Made by a program: the position numbers and the translations under genes. Below the pieces are notes generated by a model, which was not told where the DNA came from, searched no databases, and was given only the letters and a program-made list of their open reading frames with translations. This document shows, one piece after another, positions 11,950 to 23,157 of a stretch of 64,000 nt of DNA; positions within the stretch are counted from its first letter, which is position 1, and every line of letters begins with the position of its first letter. The stretch is from Neostapfia colusana (taxonomy: Eukaryota > Streptophyta > Magnoliopsida > Poales > Poaceae): NCBI GenBank assembly GCA_030760725.1, contig JASWHV010000009.1:90198780-90262779 (forward strand), written 5' to 3'.

Positions 11950-11962
11950 AAGGGGGGAGGGA
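11950..11962 (+). other. Polypurine tract of A
   Basis: aaggggggaggga directly abuts the 3' LTR. It is the expected primer for plus-strand DNA synthesis. Confidence 0.92.
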
Positions 11963-14900
11963 TGTAAAATCCTCAAAAGTGGTAGCAAGAAAATTCAGCT
12001 CATATACACTTATGAAAAATGAGGGGAATTAAAACTTTGAATTATAATAGTGTGAGTTCAAAGTGAGGGTTTAGACTTCCCAAAACTTCCAAACATGGAG
12101 ATCTAAATTCATAACTTGGATCTTCATAGTCCAAATATTCAACCTTCCAAATTTCAGCTCATTTGGAGGAGTTTCAATATTTGTTTGGGATTAAAAGGAA
12201 AAGCCCTCTAATCTGAATTTCAAATTCAGTTTCAAATTCCAATTCCCTCAATTTGAAAATTTGGTTTCACAAATGTGTTCTCCACCTTTGAATGAGCAGC
12301 CATGCCAAAAATATGAAATTTTGGAGCTGGTTTGCTATATTTTTGAGGCAATACAAAGTGGAGAATTCAAACTCCTTTTCAAATTCAAATGATCAAACCC
12401 CATTAAAATTCTACATCAGAATTCAAACCATTTGAATTCTGCAAATTCAAACTTAACTTTGGGATGAAGTAAAGCTTTTAATGTTGAGTTGCTGGAGGGA
12501 AAAATATCAGAAAAGTTTGACTAAACAAAGGGGGAGGTGGGGCCCAATTGTCGGCCACCTAAAGCAAACAAACCGACTGTTTTTCCCTCTCTCTCTCTCT
12601 GTTCTCGGTTGATCGCGGCGCGACAGCTCCCATAAAAGCGCTCCACCCGACGTCCTCACCGAGCCACCGAGCTGGTTCTCTCTGGCCGACGTCGGCGCGC
12701 GCGCGTGGGCGATAAGAGCGGCCGCCCGAGTACCCCAGCGCTACTTCTCCTCCTCCTCAGCTCGGTTGCCGCGGCTGCTTTGTCCACAACGAGCACCACC
12801 GATAGCCTTCTCTCCCGATCGACCACCGCCTGCTAAGCTCGGCTGCTCGGGCCATCCATAGCAAAAAGTGGCGCCTGGACGTGCTCTAGCCCTCGCCAAA
12901 GCCTTTCGAGGTTTGCCGGTCCGAACTGCTCAAGAAACGCGGATTGGCGCCAAAGCTTCAAGGTGCCGGACCTCGCCATTTCGGCTCTCCGTCGACAGCA
13001 GCACCCGGCCACCCTCTCCCCCGACTTCCTATACAAGAAAGGTGTGTGGACATGTCCTGGTCGTGTAGCCGGAGGCCGTTTAGCGTTTGCTAGGACCGGT
13101 GGCGAGGATTTTTGCCATTTTCTCAAACTGTACACCGACGGATAGGGATCGGTCTAACCAAAAATTCGTGGTGCACGATCCTTTAGACCTCGAGTAAGCT
13201 TGCACAGAGCTTCTCTACTTCCTAGCGCCTCTCCTCGACGAAGAACCAAGAAAAAACATCAAGAAATGTGGGAGCCCTAGCTGTTTTCTTAGTCGCCGGT
13301 GCAAAAGCACCTCGGGTCGCCGTGGAGCCCTCGGTTGCCGGTTGTTTCACCGGCGGCCAGGACCCTTACGGGCTCCTACATCATTCACTGATGCTCTAGA
13401 GCCCGAGAATCGATCGTATGATGGAGGAATAAGGGTTTCCGACCTCGCCGGAGATCAAAACCTTGCTGCCACCGGTGCGCGATGGTTTACGGTGAGCCAC
13501 GGCCGCCGGCGCCCCTCCCACAGTGTTCAGCACGGTTAAAAATGGGGGAGCGGCGAGTTTGACGAAGTTTAGACCACGGGAACCCCATCCCGGCGAGCCT
13601 CGCCGGCGTGCGCCGCCGCGGGAGGCACGGACAGCGCGAGGAAGACGAAGGAGGGCCGGTCCCACCGGTCAGCCTCCGTGCTCGCGCGAGGATCGGCTTG
13701 TGGCGCCGGATCCGGTGCGGCTGCACAGGAATAACCCCGTAGCCTCCGGTATTGCCGAAATCTCACTGGTCCGGTTTAAAGCAGTGGGCCCAGCCCAATT
13801 ATTTGAAGTTTCTATTAGAGAAATAATTCCAGGAATTAGCTGATCTTTACAAGACCATAACTTTGTGTAGAAAACACCAAAAAAAAGTGAGACCAATTTT
13901 GTTGGAATCCTAATGAGGAGTACTTCACAGAGAAACCAATTTTAGGCTATGAAAATGCCCAGGAATTTCTGTAGAATTGTTTTTAGTAAATCCTTTAGGG
14001 ATTTATTACAGGAGCAATTCTTTATGAAATATTCTCAAATTTGGGCAGAAAATCCTCTTCATAGATACTGATCTCCAGTAAAAATTTGGGCTTCATTGGA
14101 GTTCATTTGCTAGGTCAAATTACCTTCCCAAATTCAGCTTTTATTTGGAAATTCAAATTTATACAGAAACTGTTCAGCACTCCTGTCCAAACTTCAAAAA
14201 TTCATATATCTCTGATGGTAGCTCCAAAAATGGTGAAACAAATTTTGTTAGAACCATGGAGACTCTCCCTAATCAGATCCTCCATTTCTAGCTATGTCAA
14301 AGCTCCTGATTTGGGCTCAAAATTCAGATAAGCATTGTACTTGTAGGAATTTTAAAGACTACATTGTGCAATGACATGTCTCCAAATTTGGCTCAAGTCA
14401 TCCTTATAGAGTCTAGTATCCACTGTAAAAATACCAAAGCCAAATAAGGATCCTAAATAGCAGTAGCTATGAATAGAAGTTCAATTCTTATAATTCCTTA
14501 ATATTTATACATATTTTGTTACATTTCATTTAGTGACCGAAGTTGAGGACGCACCGGAGCCTTTGGACGTCCTCCCACCAGAAGCTGATTTCCCCTTTAA
14601 CTCACAACCAGGCAAGCCCCGGTTTGCACTTAAGTACCTTTTATAAAGTTTTTCATTTGTATCACTTATGTCTAGGTTGAAATGTATGCATTAGAGTTAG
14701 GGTGATTGAAACCCCACTTGCATAGCCTTTTAAATCCTTTAAAGGGTTGGGTAGTTTACAAACTCGACGAGTAGAGAATGCCATGCTAATGTTTAGGTTC
14801 TCGGTAGAAGTCGAGTGGTTGGAAGCTACTCGCGAGATAGTACTTATTACACGGAATGAAAAGAGGTAGAAAATGGCTTAAGATATGAAAATGAGACCCA

Positions 14901-16042
14901 GCAGGGGGGATAGGAAGCAGTGAGCAGAGGTCTCACGTGCGTAGCCCTGATGGCGTCAGTTGAGGACCGTCCGTGTGTGGCCCTGCTGGACAAGTATCGA
15001 ATAGTACCGGATGCATACTGACATATGGGAACCAGGAAACCGATGTAATTGGTTAACCTGGGTGCCGAGGCTTACCCAACCGTAAATAGGAGTGGGTTGA
15101 GGGTAGCAAGGTGTAAATCTGCCAGTGGGCACAGTCACGCTCCACGCGGGGACCTCCTGCCCATTACGGATGGACCGGTTCGGCATTTGGGTTGCCTTTG
15201 AAAGGTTGTTGCATACAACAGAGTAGGAAGGGGTGTGGAATCACGCTTCTGAAAGTGGGTGTATGTAACGTGTTATCCGGGTGTGTCTTGATTGCAATCA
15301 CCGTCCCTCGCGGTTATTTGAGTACCCGCTTGTTCACTGCGCTGTGACGTAGTAAGAAGTGAAATAAGCCAAGTGAAAATGCTGTATTGATCTATTAATG
15401 TCTTGAATACCTTGATTGCTGTAGTTATAGAGCTAATTAAGTTTATATTCCACTTTGGGCATCACCACATCGGAGGAAAGCGTTTCTTGTTTGATTGTGG
15501 ACTTCCGATGTGAGGGCTGCCCAACGCACATGAATCTGCTGCTATAAAAACTGAAAGTAAGGATCAACTTATAGGCGTGTCATTATTGCAAAGTCCTTTC
15601 CTACTTTACACATCCTTGCACGTAGAGTTCCATGCCTAGGGTTGACGGTTAAGACTTTCTGAGCCTTCGTGCTCACGGTTGCAATATTTGAGCTGTGTGC
15701 AGGTGAGAGCTATGAGGAGGGGTCCGATGACGAGGCGATGCCCCCGTCGGGGTACACGGCCGAGCTGGAGCCCTACACGCCGCCGTGATCTCCGGTTACT
15801 TGCTGCTAGTGTGTAGCGTCCCCGGGCTGGACGGCTGCACTTTTGCTTAGTTAAGATTTGAGAGCAACTATGTATATAACTTCTGCTGTTAATTAGGTTT
15901 GGTAAATGACTTCCGCTGTTTTATATCAAATAAAAGTTCGTATGTTGTTCTTTATTCTTTTCGTGTGTGCTGTTGGGTGCCGCATCGCACGGCACCACCC
16001 TATGCGATCCTGGAGTGGGTGAACCACGGGGTGGTCCCCACA
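11963..16042 (+). repeat. 3' LTR of element A (4080 bp)
   Basis: Begins tgtaaaatcc and ends gtccccaca. It is collinear with the 5' LTR with scattered substitutions, mostly single bases, and a shorter CT repeat. It carries the second copies of the GCAAGCCCCGGTTTGC motif (14612-14627), the palindrome and the R/U5 hairpin. Confidence 0.95.
15466..15512 (+). other. R/U5 hairpin, copy in A's 3' LTR
   Basis: Identical arms (15466-15474 and 15504-15512) and loop string (15478-15501) to the 5' LTR copy, although the surrounding LTR has changed at several positions. Confidence 0.7.
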
Positions 16043-16047
16043 TGTAT
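16043..16047. repeat. Target site duplication of A, right copy (tgtat)
   Basis: Matches 1694-1698. The B LTR resumes immediately after it. Confidence 0.95.
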
Positions 16048-16124
16048 TCATCAAGTTACTTCAAATGAAATGTGTGTGTGGTGATGAACACTTTGATTAT
16101 GTGCCAAAAACATAGGCCCTTACA
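16048..16124 (-). repeat. 3' LTR of element B, 5'-terminal piece
   Basis: Continues the LTR interrupted at 1698 and matches 37253-37331. On the minus strand it begins tgtaagggcc, the start of B's LTR. Confidence 0.9.
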
Positions 16125-16137
16125 TTCCTCCCCCCTT
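16125..16137 (-). other. Polypurine tract of B
   Basis: On the minus strand this reads aaggggggaggaa, directly before the LTR. It sits just after the broken gag-pol, as expected. Confidence 0.9.
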
Positions 16138-16194
16138 AAAAGAATCTCGTCCCGAGATTATAAGTTAAAAATGAGAGAGGGGACTGTGGAAAAA

Positions 16195-19100
16195 TTACCG
16201 TATATGCGACGTGAAAAAGTCAGGGTAGTTAGCGTGAAGAAATCCTTCGGTCTCCCATGTCACTTCGTCCACGGAGTGATTACTCCATAGAACTTTGTAG
16301 AACCACAACGTATGGTTACATGTGGTTCGGGCCTTTTCATCGATAATCTGAACCGGTTCCTCCCGATACGTGAAATCCGGCTTCAGTTCTTCTATATCTT
16401 CCAGCTGAATGGTAGTTGATAGCTTGAGACACTTCCTCAGCTGGGAAATGTGAAAGACATTGTGCATACTGGACAGTGCTTCTGGTAATTTCAACCGGTA
16501 TGCTACTGATCCACATCTTTCTGTTATCTGAAATGGACCGATGAATCGGGGTGCCAACTTTCCTCTCACCCCGAACCTGTTCACACCCTTCATTGGAGAT
16601 ACAGGTAGATATACGTGATCCCCAACTTCGAACTGTAATGGGCGTCTTCTCCGGTCCGCATATTGTTTCTGTCAGGATTGGGCGGCTTTTAGGTTCGCTT
16701 GAATCAGCCGAACCTTTTCCTCCGCGTTATTGACAATATCAATCCCAAAGGTGACCCTTTCGCCAGACTCACACCAATTCAGTGGTGTGCGACATTTTCT
16801 TCCATATAGCGCTTCGTAAGGCGCCATCTTGATGCTGGCTTTGTACCCATTGTTGTACGAGAACTCGTCCAACGGCAAGTGATCATCCCAATTCTTGCCG
16901 TGGTTGATAGTGCAAGCTCGTAGCATATCTTCTAAAATTTGATTTACCCGCTCAGTTTGTCCATTAATCTGCGGGTGGTACGCTGAACTACGGATCAGCT
17001 TTGTCCCTAACGCAGCGTGTAGCTGCTCCCAGAAACGGGACACAAATAATGTGCCCCGATCCGATATGATGGTGCGGGGTACGCCATACAAGCATAGGAT
17101 CCGTGAGATGTACAATTCAGCGTACTTCTTGGCGTTGTAGTTTGTGTTGACCGGGATGAAATGGGCAACTTTGGTGAGCCGGTCAACGATCACCCACACA
17201 GAATCATGCTCTTGAAAAGTGGTGGGTAAACCGACGATGAAGTCCATGCTCACGTCTTCCCACTTCCAGGCAGGAACGCCCAGTGGTTGTAGCATTCCCG
17301 GTTTCCGCATATGATCTGCCTTCATCCTTCGACATGTATCACACTCGGACACGTACTTTGCGATCTCCCACTTCATCCGTGTCCACCAAAACTTGCTTCT
17401 GAGTTCTTGATACATTTTGTTGCTGCCGGGATGAATAGAAAACTTTGACAAGTGAGCCTCATCAAATATTTTCTTCCATAACTCCGGGTTACGGGGTACG
17501 ACGATCCGGTCCTTGAACCATAGGACGCTGTCTACGTCTTTCCGGAAACATTTCAGCTCCCCACTGTCTATACGTCTCCGCAAATGTGACATGCCCTTGT
17601 CATGTTTCTGAGCTGCCGCTATCTCTTCGCGGATGGTGGGGATTAAAGCTAAGTTGTAGAGAGCGCCATGTGGAATCACATGCAATGGTCGCTCGCTCTA
17701 TTCCAACGGTGTGATGGTCAGGTTGTTGACGTGTGACTTACGGCTCAGCGTATCCGCCACTACGTTTGCCTTGACGGGGTGATAATGGATCTCTATTTCG
17801 TAATCCTTTATCAACCATAACCATCTTCGCTGCCTCATGTTAGCTCTTTTTGAGTGAATATGTATTGAGGCTTTTGTGGTCGGTATATAAATGCACGAGG
17901 TTACCGAGTAGGTAGTGCCTCCACATTTTAAGTGCGAGCACCACGGCAGCGAGCTCCAAGTCGTGAGTTGGATAATTCTGCTCATGGTTTCTGAGCTGCC
18001 GTGATCCATACGTGACCAACCTTCGGTCTTGCATCAGCACACATCCGAGCCCAATGATGGATGCATCGCAGTACACATCAAACGGTTTTGTTGTGTCTGG
18101 CTGTGCCAAAACCGGTGCTGATGTTAGGTGTCTCACTAATGCCTTGAACGCTGCTTCATATGCTAGACCCCAAACGTATTTGGTAGCCTTCTTCAGCAGC
18201 TCCGTCATAGGCTTGGCAATCTTCGAGAAGTTCGGAATGAACATCCGATAATACCCCGCGAGTCCAAGGAAACTCCGTATCTCGTAAACAGTTCTCGGGG
18301 ATTTCCAATTCAGCACTTGTGCGATCTTACTTGGGTCTACAGCGGTGCCCTCCGCTGAGATGATATGCCCGAGAAAAGGCACTTGCGATATCCAGAACTT
18401 GCACTTGCTGAATTTTGCATATAGCTTGTGATCCTGCAGCGGTTGCAAGACTATACATAGATGCTTCTTGTGTTCTTCCTCCGACGTGGAATATACCAAT
18501 ATGTTGTCGATGAAGACCACGACAAACTTGTCCAGCTCCGGCATGAATACCGAGTTCATCAAATACATGAAGTGAGCTGGAGCGTTGGTGAGGCCGAAGG
18601 ACATGACCAGGTACTCATAAAGTCCGTACCTCGTCGAGAAAGCTGTCTTCGGAATATCCTCAGCCCGTATTTTAATCTGGTGGTACCCGGATCTTAAGTC
18701 CATCTTGGAAAAGATCATTGCTTCGACCAACTGATCAAACAACATGTCGATCCTTGGCAACGGGTACTTGTTCTTGATGGTCACGGCATTTAGTGGACGA
18801 TAGTACACACAAAGCCGCAATGTCTCGTCTTTCTTCTTCACAAACAATGCCGAACAGCCCCATGGCGAGGAGCTCAGCCTAATAAAACCCTTCTCCAGCA
18901 GGCCCGTTAGCTGAATCTTCAGTTCAGCCAATTCCTTGGGCGCCATCTTGTACGGCCTTCGGGATATTGACATGGTTCCCGGTGCAAGTTCAATCTTGAA
19001 CTCCACCTCTCTGTCGGGCGGCATCCCCGGTAAATCATCCGGGAACACGTCAGGAAACTCCCGGACCACTGGAATGTCTTCCAATCTGATGGTTGTGGAT

Positions 19101-20739
19101 TGATACACACTTGGAAGTTTTATTTCTTGACTGTCCAGAAATAAGGAATGTGACTCATGCATATCTTGGTGTAGATGCACGACTCGGAGGACGGTGTCTA
19201 AAACAGCGCCGTGGCGGGTTAACCACGACATCCCTAAGATGACATCGACCTTTTGTCCCTCTAGAACTATGAGAGACGTAGGGTACATTCTACCCGCTAA
19301 GCATAATGGTACTTTAGAAACCATCATGCCTGCTGAAATCTTCCCGCCCGGTGAACAAATCGAATATGGGCTATCGGTGGGTAGTATTTGCATGCTGTAT
19401 TTAGCACTGAAAGCTTGGCTAATAAAATTGTGCGTGGCGCCTGAATCAAATAATACTATAGCGGGATGCTGGTGGAGTTGGAACATACCCGCAGGAATTG
19501 GCTCTCCCTCCGGCACGTCCTCTATGGTAAGTTGGTGGACGGTGCCGGGCCTAGGGTTCGCCCGCCGCGCATTAGTGGGGTTCCGGGGCTGATTCCTCCT
19601 TGGAAGTTGCGGTGCAACTCCACCGCCTTGCCTCTGCGGAAAACTGCTGGCGAAGTGTCCCGACGACCACACTTGTAGCATGTGGCTGCTGCTTGTCCGG
19701 TGCTTGGGGGATGAAAGCCCGGCATGCGCTTCTGAGGTGCATGCGCACACGGCATCGTCCGCTGCTGCTGTTGTTGCTGCAGAGGTGGGACTGGAAGTGC
19801 CGGCCTGAATGCCGGTAGAGAATATGGCCGACTGCGGAATGGCATCGACCTCAGTGGTGGCTGCCAGCGTGGACCCGATGGTGGGCTATTCACCATCCGG
19901 TATTTCTGAGAAGGACCACCTCCCTCTCTGCTGCTTTGCGGCATGCTTTGCTTCCTTTCCGCCGCCGCTAACTCCTTGCCGGAGTCCTCTTGAACAATCG
20001 CAGCATCAATTATATCGTTGAGGCTGCCGCGATTGAACATCGCCAGTTTGTCCTTCAGGAGCGGGTTAAGCCCCTGGTAGAAATGATCCCGCCGCTTCTC
20101 GTCAGTATCGGCGTGATACGAAGCGTAGAGCGCAAGATCTTTGAACGCCCTGGAGTATTCCAGTGTTCCGGCTCCCTTTCTGCAGGCATAAGAACTCCTG
20201 CGTCTTCCTCTTCATGATACCCAGTGGTATGTGACAGGCCCTGAAGGCCGTCCTGAATTCCGTCCAGGTCATAACTTGCTCGGTGGGTTGCGAGGCGTAG
20301 AAATTCGCCCACCAAGCACTCGCGGATCCCTGAAGCTGTTGGACCACGAATTGAGTTTTACACTGCTCACTCACTTGGAGCAGCTCGAACTTCATTTCCA
20401 TCGTGCGGAGCCAGTTGTCCGCATCGATGGGTTCATCCGCCCATGAGAATACCAGGGGATGAATAGCCAGAAAGTCGGAGTAGGAGCACTGTTGGTGCTC
20501 CTCACGATCTTGACGCCTCTCTGGTCGAGACGTATTCGCAATGAGGGTCTGCAGCAACTCCGTGTGCTGCTGATGAGAGCCCGCCATTGCTGCCACGATA
20601 TTAGCCAATGTAACCGTTGGCGGTGGCAGTGGCGTTTGTTGCTGTTGCTGCTGTCCTGAGGAATCCTCGGGAGGTTATTGAGAGGTCTCTCCCCCTTACT
20701 GGAACCCCCAACGTCCGGATTGGCACGAGTACGATTCAT
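16195..20739 (-). pseudogene. gag-pol: gag-pol of element B, frameshifted and with a mutated RT active site
   Basis: Minus-strand Gag starts at the ATG at 20739, preceded by a TTTTCAG-like acceptor. It is shifted near 20610 and 20180 and again in the zinc-knuckle region near 19700. From 19750 to 17850 a long frame holds the protease motif DSGAT, reverse transcriptase and RNase H. The RT catalytic motif reads FIDN, not FIDD (Asn codon at 18503-18505). A further shift lies near 17850. Stops at 17698-17700 and 16672-16674 interrupt the integrase part, which otherwise keeps its zinc region, core and chromodomain to 16195. The copy cannot encode active Pol. Sequence and order match A and C closely, so the three are related families. 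Confidence 0.92.
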
Positions 20740-21012
20740 TCTGAAAATTCAAAACAGCAGCGATCAGCACATGTCATACTTAAAATTCCATATGAAACAG
20801 TAGGTATTGAAGTGACACATGAATAATTTGCACAACATTCACATATATTGATAAAGCATAAACTTTATACAAGATACATTATTCTCGGGTCTCCGAGATG
20901 TCGTGCTCATGTTGTCACTACCTATACATACACTACTGCCTACACGACATGTCACCGATTACAAAAGTTTGGGTTACATCACCCAGCTGCCCTACTTGGC
21001 AACAGTAACCCC
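20740..21012 (-). other. Spacer between ORF0 and gag of B
   Basis: 273 bp without an ORF. At its gag-proximal end the minus strand reads a pyrimidine-rich tract ending TTTTCAG one base before the gag ATG, which resembles a 3' splice site. D has a spacer of similar length (302 bp) with the same arrangement. Confidence 0.55.
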
Positions 21013-21987
21013 CTACTCGGAGTAGAATTCAACCTCCTGCGGGTCGTCCTCCTCCGGTACCTCTACTGGTAGCTCTGGGTCTACAACCTCCTCTTCCGGC
21101 TCAGGTTCTCCCATTGCCGGAGGACCCAAAACCAAAGGTACAGCACCTACCACCGGTATGCCCATTACCGGAGGTACGAGGTCCTCCAACGCGTGCACCT
21201 CGTCCATGGCTTGGTTGTAGTCCTCTTCCCAGCCTTGCCCCTCCTCAATAGCGTCTTCCCGCACTTGAGTAAGGACCTCGTTCTGCTGGGTCAGAGCCTG
21301 CACCTGTTGTTGCAAAGCCGTGATGTCGACACGGCTTTTTCTCTTCGCCTTCTTCAGACGATGCAACTGATTGTGTTGCTCGTTCAGTCGCTTTATCGTC
21401 GGAAGAAGAACATTGCGGAGCGCGCTGTGAGCACTCTCGAAATGATCTCCACGGCTGTTTCTCTCCTTGATCTTCACAGCGAGACATTCTGTATGAACAG
21501 CTTGGCTATCCATCACGGCTTTTCCCGCCCTTATCTGGAGACTGAGGTTCGCCTCCGCGGGGTTGTACCTTGGGCAACCCGGATCTGTTGCCTCCATGTA
21601 CCTCCCTTCCCACACATGATTAGCCCGTCCCTCCACCGGAACGAGCGCGTATGGAGTGCCCTCCATAGCTTTCACGTGTAGTTGGCAGAAACGCGACATA
21701 GTGTCGCGGGCTGCCACTTGCCACATTTCTTCCGGCTGTCTACCTCTCACCGTAACCGTGAATGGCGCCCAACCGGGTGGCGTAGGTCCTGCAGGAACTT
21801 CGACATGGATCATCCATGTCTTGTTCCCCTCCTCGCCTTCTTCTTTGGCGAAGTACTGCGGCATCTTGCTGTACCCGAAATATTGAAGCATTTGCCTCAA
21901 TGTTTCTGGATAACCGCTGCAGTAAGAACAGTGGGATACCACCCACCCGTTCTCCAATTGTCTATCCACTGCCATCTGTAGAAACAT
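21013..21987 (-). CDS. ORF0 of element B: 324-aa extra protein upstream of gag
   Basis: An uninterrupted 324-codon frame, although gag-pol of the same element is broken. Pre-gag ORFs have been described in some plant gypsy elements (the rice RIRE3/RIRE8 group, as I recall), and their function is unknown. Residues about 1-130 form a globular region rich in Trp and aromatic residues. Residues about 190-245 are strongly heptad-like (Leu, Gln, Glu), predicting a coiled coil preceded by a basic stretch (KKAKRKSR). The C-terminus is Pro- and Glu-rich and acidic. The fifth codon is also ATG (21975-21973) and follows TTTCTACAG, so a spliced mRNA could start there. I see no histone-like start, unlike D. 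Confidence 0.75.
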   Translation of the reverse strand: MFLQMAVDRQLENGWVVSHCSYCSGYPETLRQMLQYFGYSKMPQYFAKEEGEEGNKTWMIHVEVPAGPTPPGWAPFTVTVRGRQPEEMWQVAARDTMSRFCQLHVKAMEGTPYALVPVEGRANHVWEGRYMEATDPGCPRYNPAEANLSLQIRAGKAVMDSQAVHTECLAVKIKERNSRGDHFESAHSALRNVLLPTIKRLNEQHNQLHRLKKAKRKSRVDITALQQQVQALTQQNEVLTQVREDAIEEGQGWEEDYNQAMDEVHALEDLVPPVMGIPVVGAVPLVLGPPAMGEPEPEEEVVDPELPVEVPEEDDPQEVEFYSE

Positions 21988-22660
21988 ATTTGAGAAATGT
22001 CAAATATTAAGTTGAACAGTAAACCATTTAATTATAACATAAAACATGTCATTGAACTCATAAAACTTGGAAACATAGTTCAAACTTAAACAAATTTGAC
22101 TGTCGATCTGCTGTCCAATATGACAGCCCTAACCAGTTTCCATTTCAACTTGATTTAGACCATGCTAAAGGCAAAACTAATGCTGGAGATCAACATCAAA
22201 GTTAAATCTAACTTCAATAGCTTTCCAGAAAGTATTTGCTTGGCCTAAGATCTGTCCTGGTTCAAAAGTTATGAGATGTCAAAGTTAACAGAATTTCTGG
22301 AGAAAATTGGACAGCACCTCCCTGCTTTAAGTACTGCTTTGATCCAAGAATTCCAGTTAATTCTACTCCCAAGCTGAAAAAACTTTCTGTTACAAAGTTG
22401 TAACCCATATCATAAACTTTTCAGAGCTACCTCACTTTCTATTTTTGGATTTTTATGCAGGAAGCTATGCTCAATTTACAGAGAGTTACAGAGAGTGTTT
22501 GCTCTGCCCTGTTTTCTGGACAGTTTCAACTCTACTGCATTTTTCGATTGGTTAAGTGATGAAACACCTCTGGACCTATACAGAGAAGTTGTAAAGCTCT
22601 TCCAAAGTTTTCGAGAAATGTATCATATGACCCCAACCTCGAAAGAACTCAACCTCTAAC
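21988..22660 (-). other. Leader remnant of B, primer site not found
   Basis: AT-rich, with phrases seen in the leaders of A and C on the coding strand (short cataactt-type and tacaacttt-type stretches). I find no complement of the tRNA-Met primer site anywhere between 20740 and 22921. The border with the LTR is therefore approximate, and a deletion of the LTR end plus primer site is likely. Confidence 0.5.
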
Positions 22661-23157
22661 CTCTGATTAACTGGATCAAATGAGCTCCAATGGATCTGAA
22701 TTTTTTATGGTAGATCAGGGATATTTTGGTGAACATCCTGGCAAAATTTCAGAATTTTCCTCCAATGGGTTCTCCAGTTAAAATTCCAAACAGTTTGAAT
22801 TTTGAAGAATTAATTCTGGACAAATAAGGATTTTCATGAAGTTAAACTTGATTTGCTGGAAAGTACTCAGAGAGCTGAATCCAACAAAATTTGGTTCACT
22901 CGATTTGGAGTTTCCTATCCAAAGTTATGTGGGTTTGAAGTTTGAACTAAATCTGAAAATCGGGAAATGTTTAAAACACTGCACGTGGGTCCTATGCACA
23001 GTGCCTTCGTCTACCTCCCGCCAACGCCCGAGCGCGCGATGTCCAGCGCCGGTTGCGCGGTTCGTTCTCGGCCGCTACTGCCTAATTTTCGACGCGGTTT
23101 CTTCCTACGTGATCCTTGGAGCAAGGCGCGCACGCCGTGCACCTTCTCGGACCTTGA
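22661..23157 (-). repeat. 5' LTR of element B, part left of insertion C
   Basis: From 22921 it matches the other B LTR at base 1 onward. The part before 22921 cannot be compared, because the other copy leaves the window, but its wording resembles LTR sequence. The left limit is uncertain. Confidence 0.6.
23153..23157. repeat. Target site duplication of C, left copy (cttga)
   Basis: Five bases before the TG of C's LTR, repeated at 35786-35790. Confidence 0.95.

Larger units (their letters stand above)
1699..16042 (+). mobile_element. Element A: complete but coding-defective Ty3/gypsy chromovirus
   Basis: This is a full structure of 14.3 kb: 5' LTR, tRNA-Met primer site, structured leader, one gag-pol reading frame with two in-frame stops, polypurine tract, 3' LTR, and a perfect 5-bp target duplication. 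It lies in the sense opposite to its host B, inside B's 3' LTR. In the first 230 bp of the LTRs I count six differences, so the insertion is clearly older than that of D. Unlike B and D it has no extra ORF between leader and gag. Confidence 0.95.
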
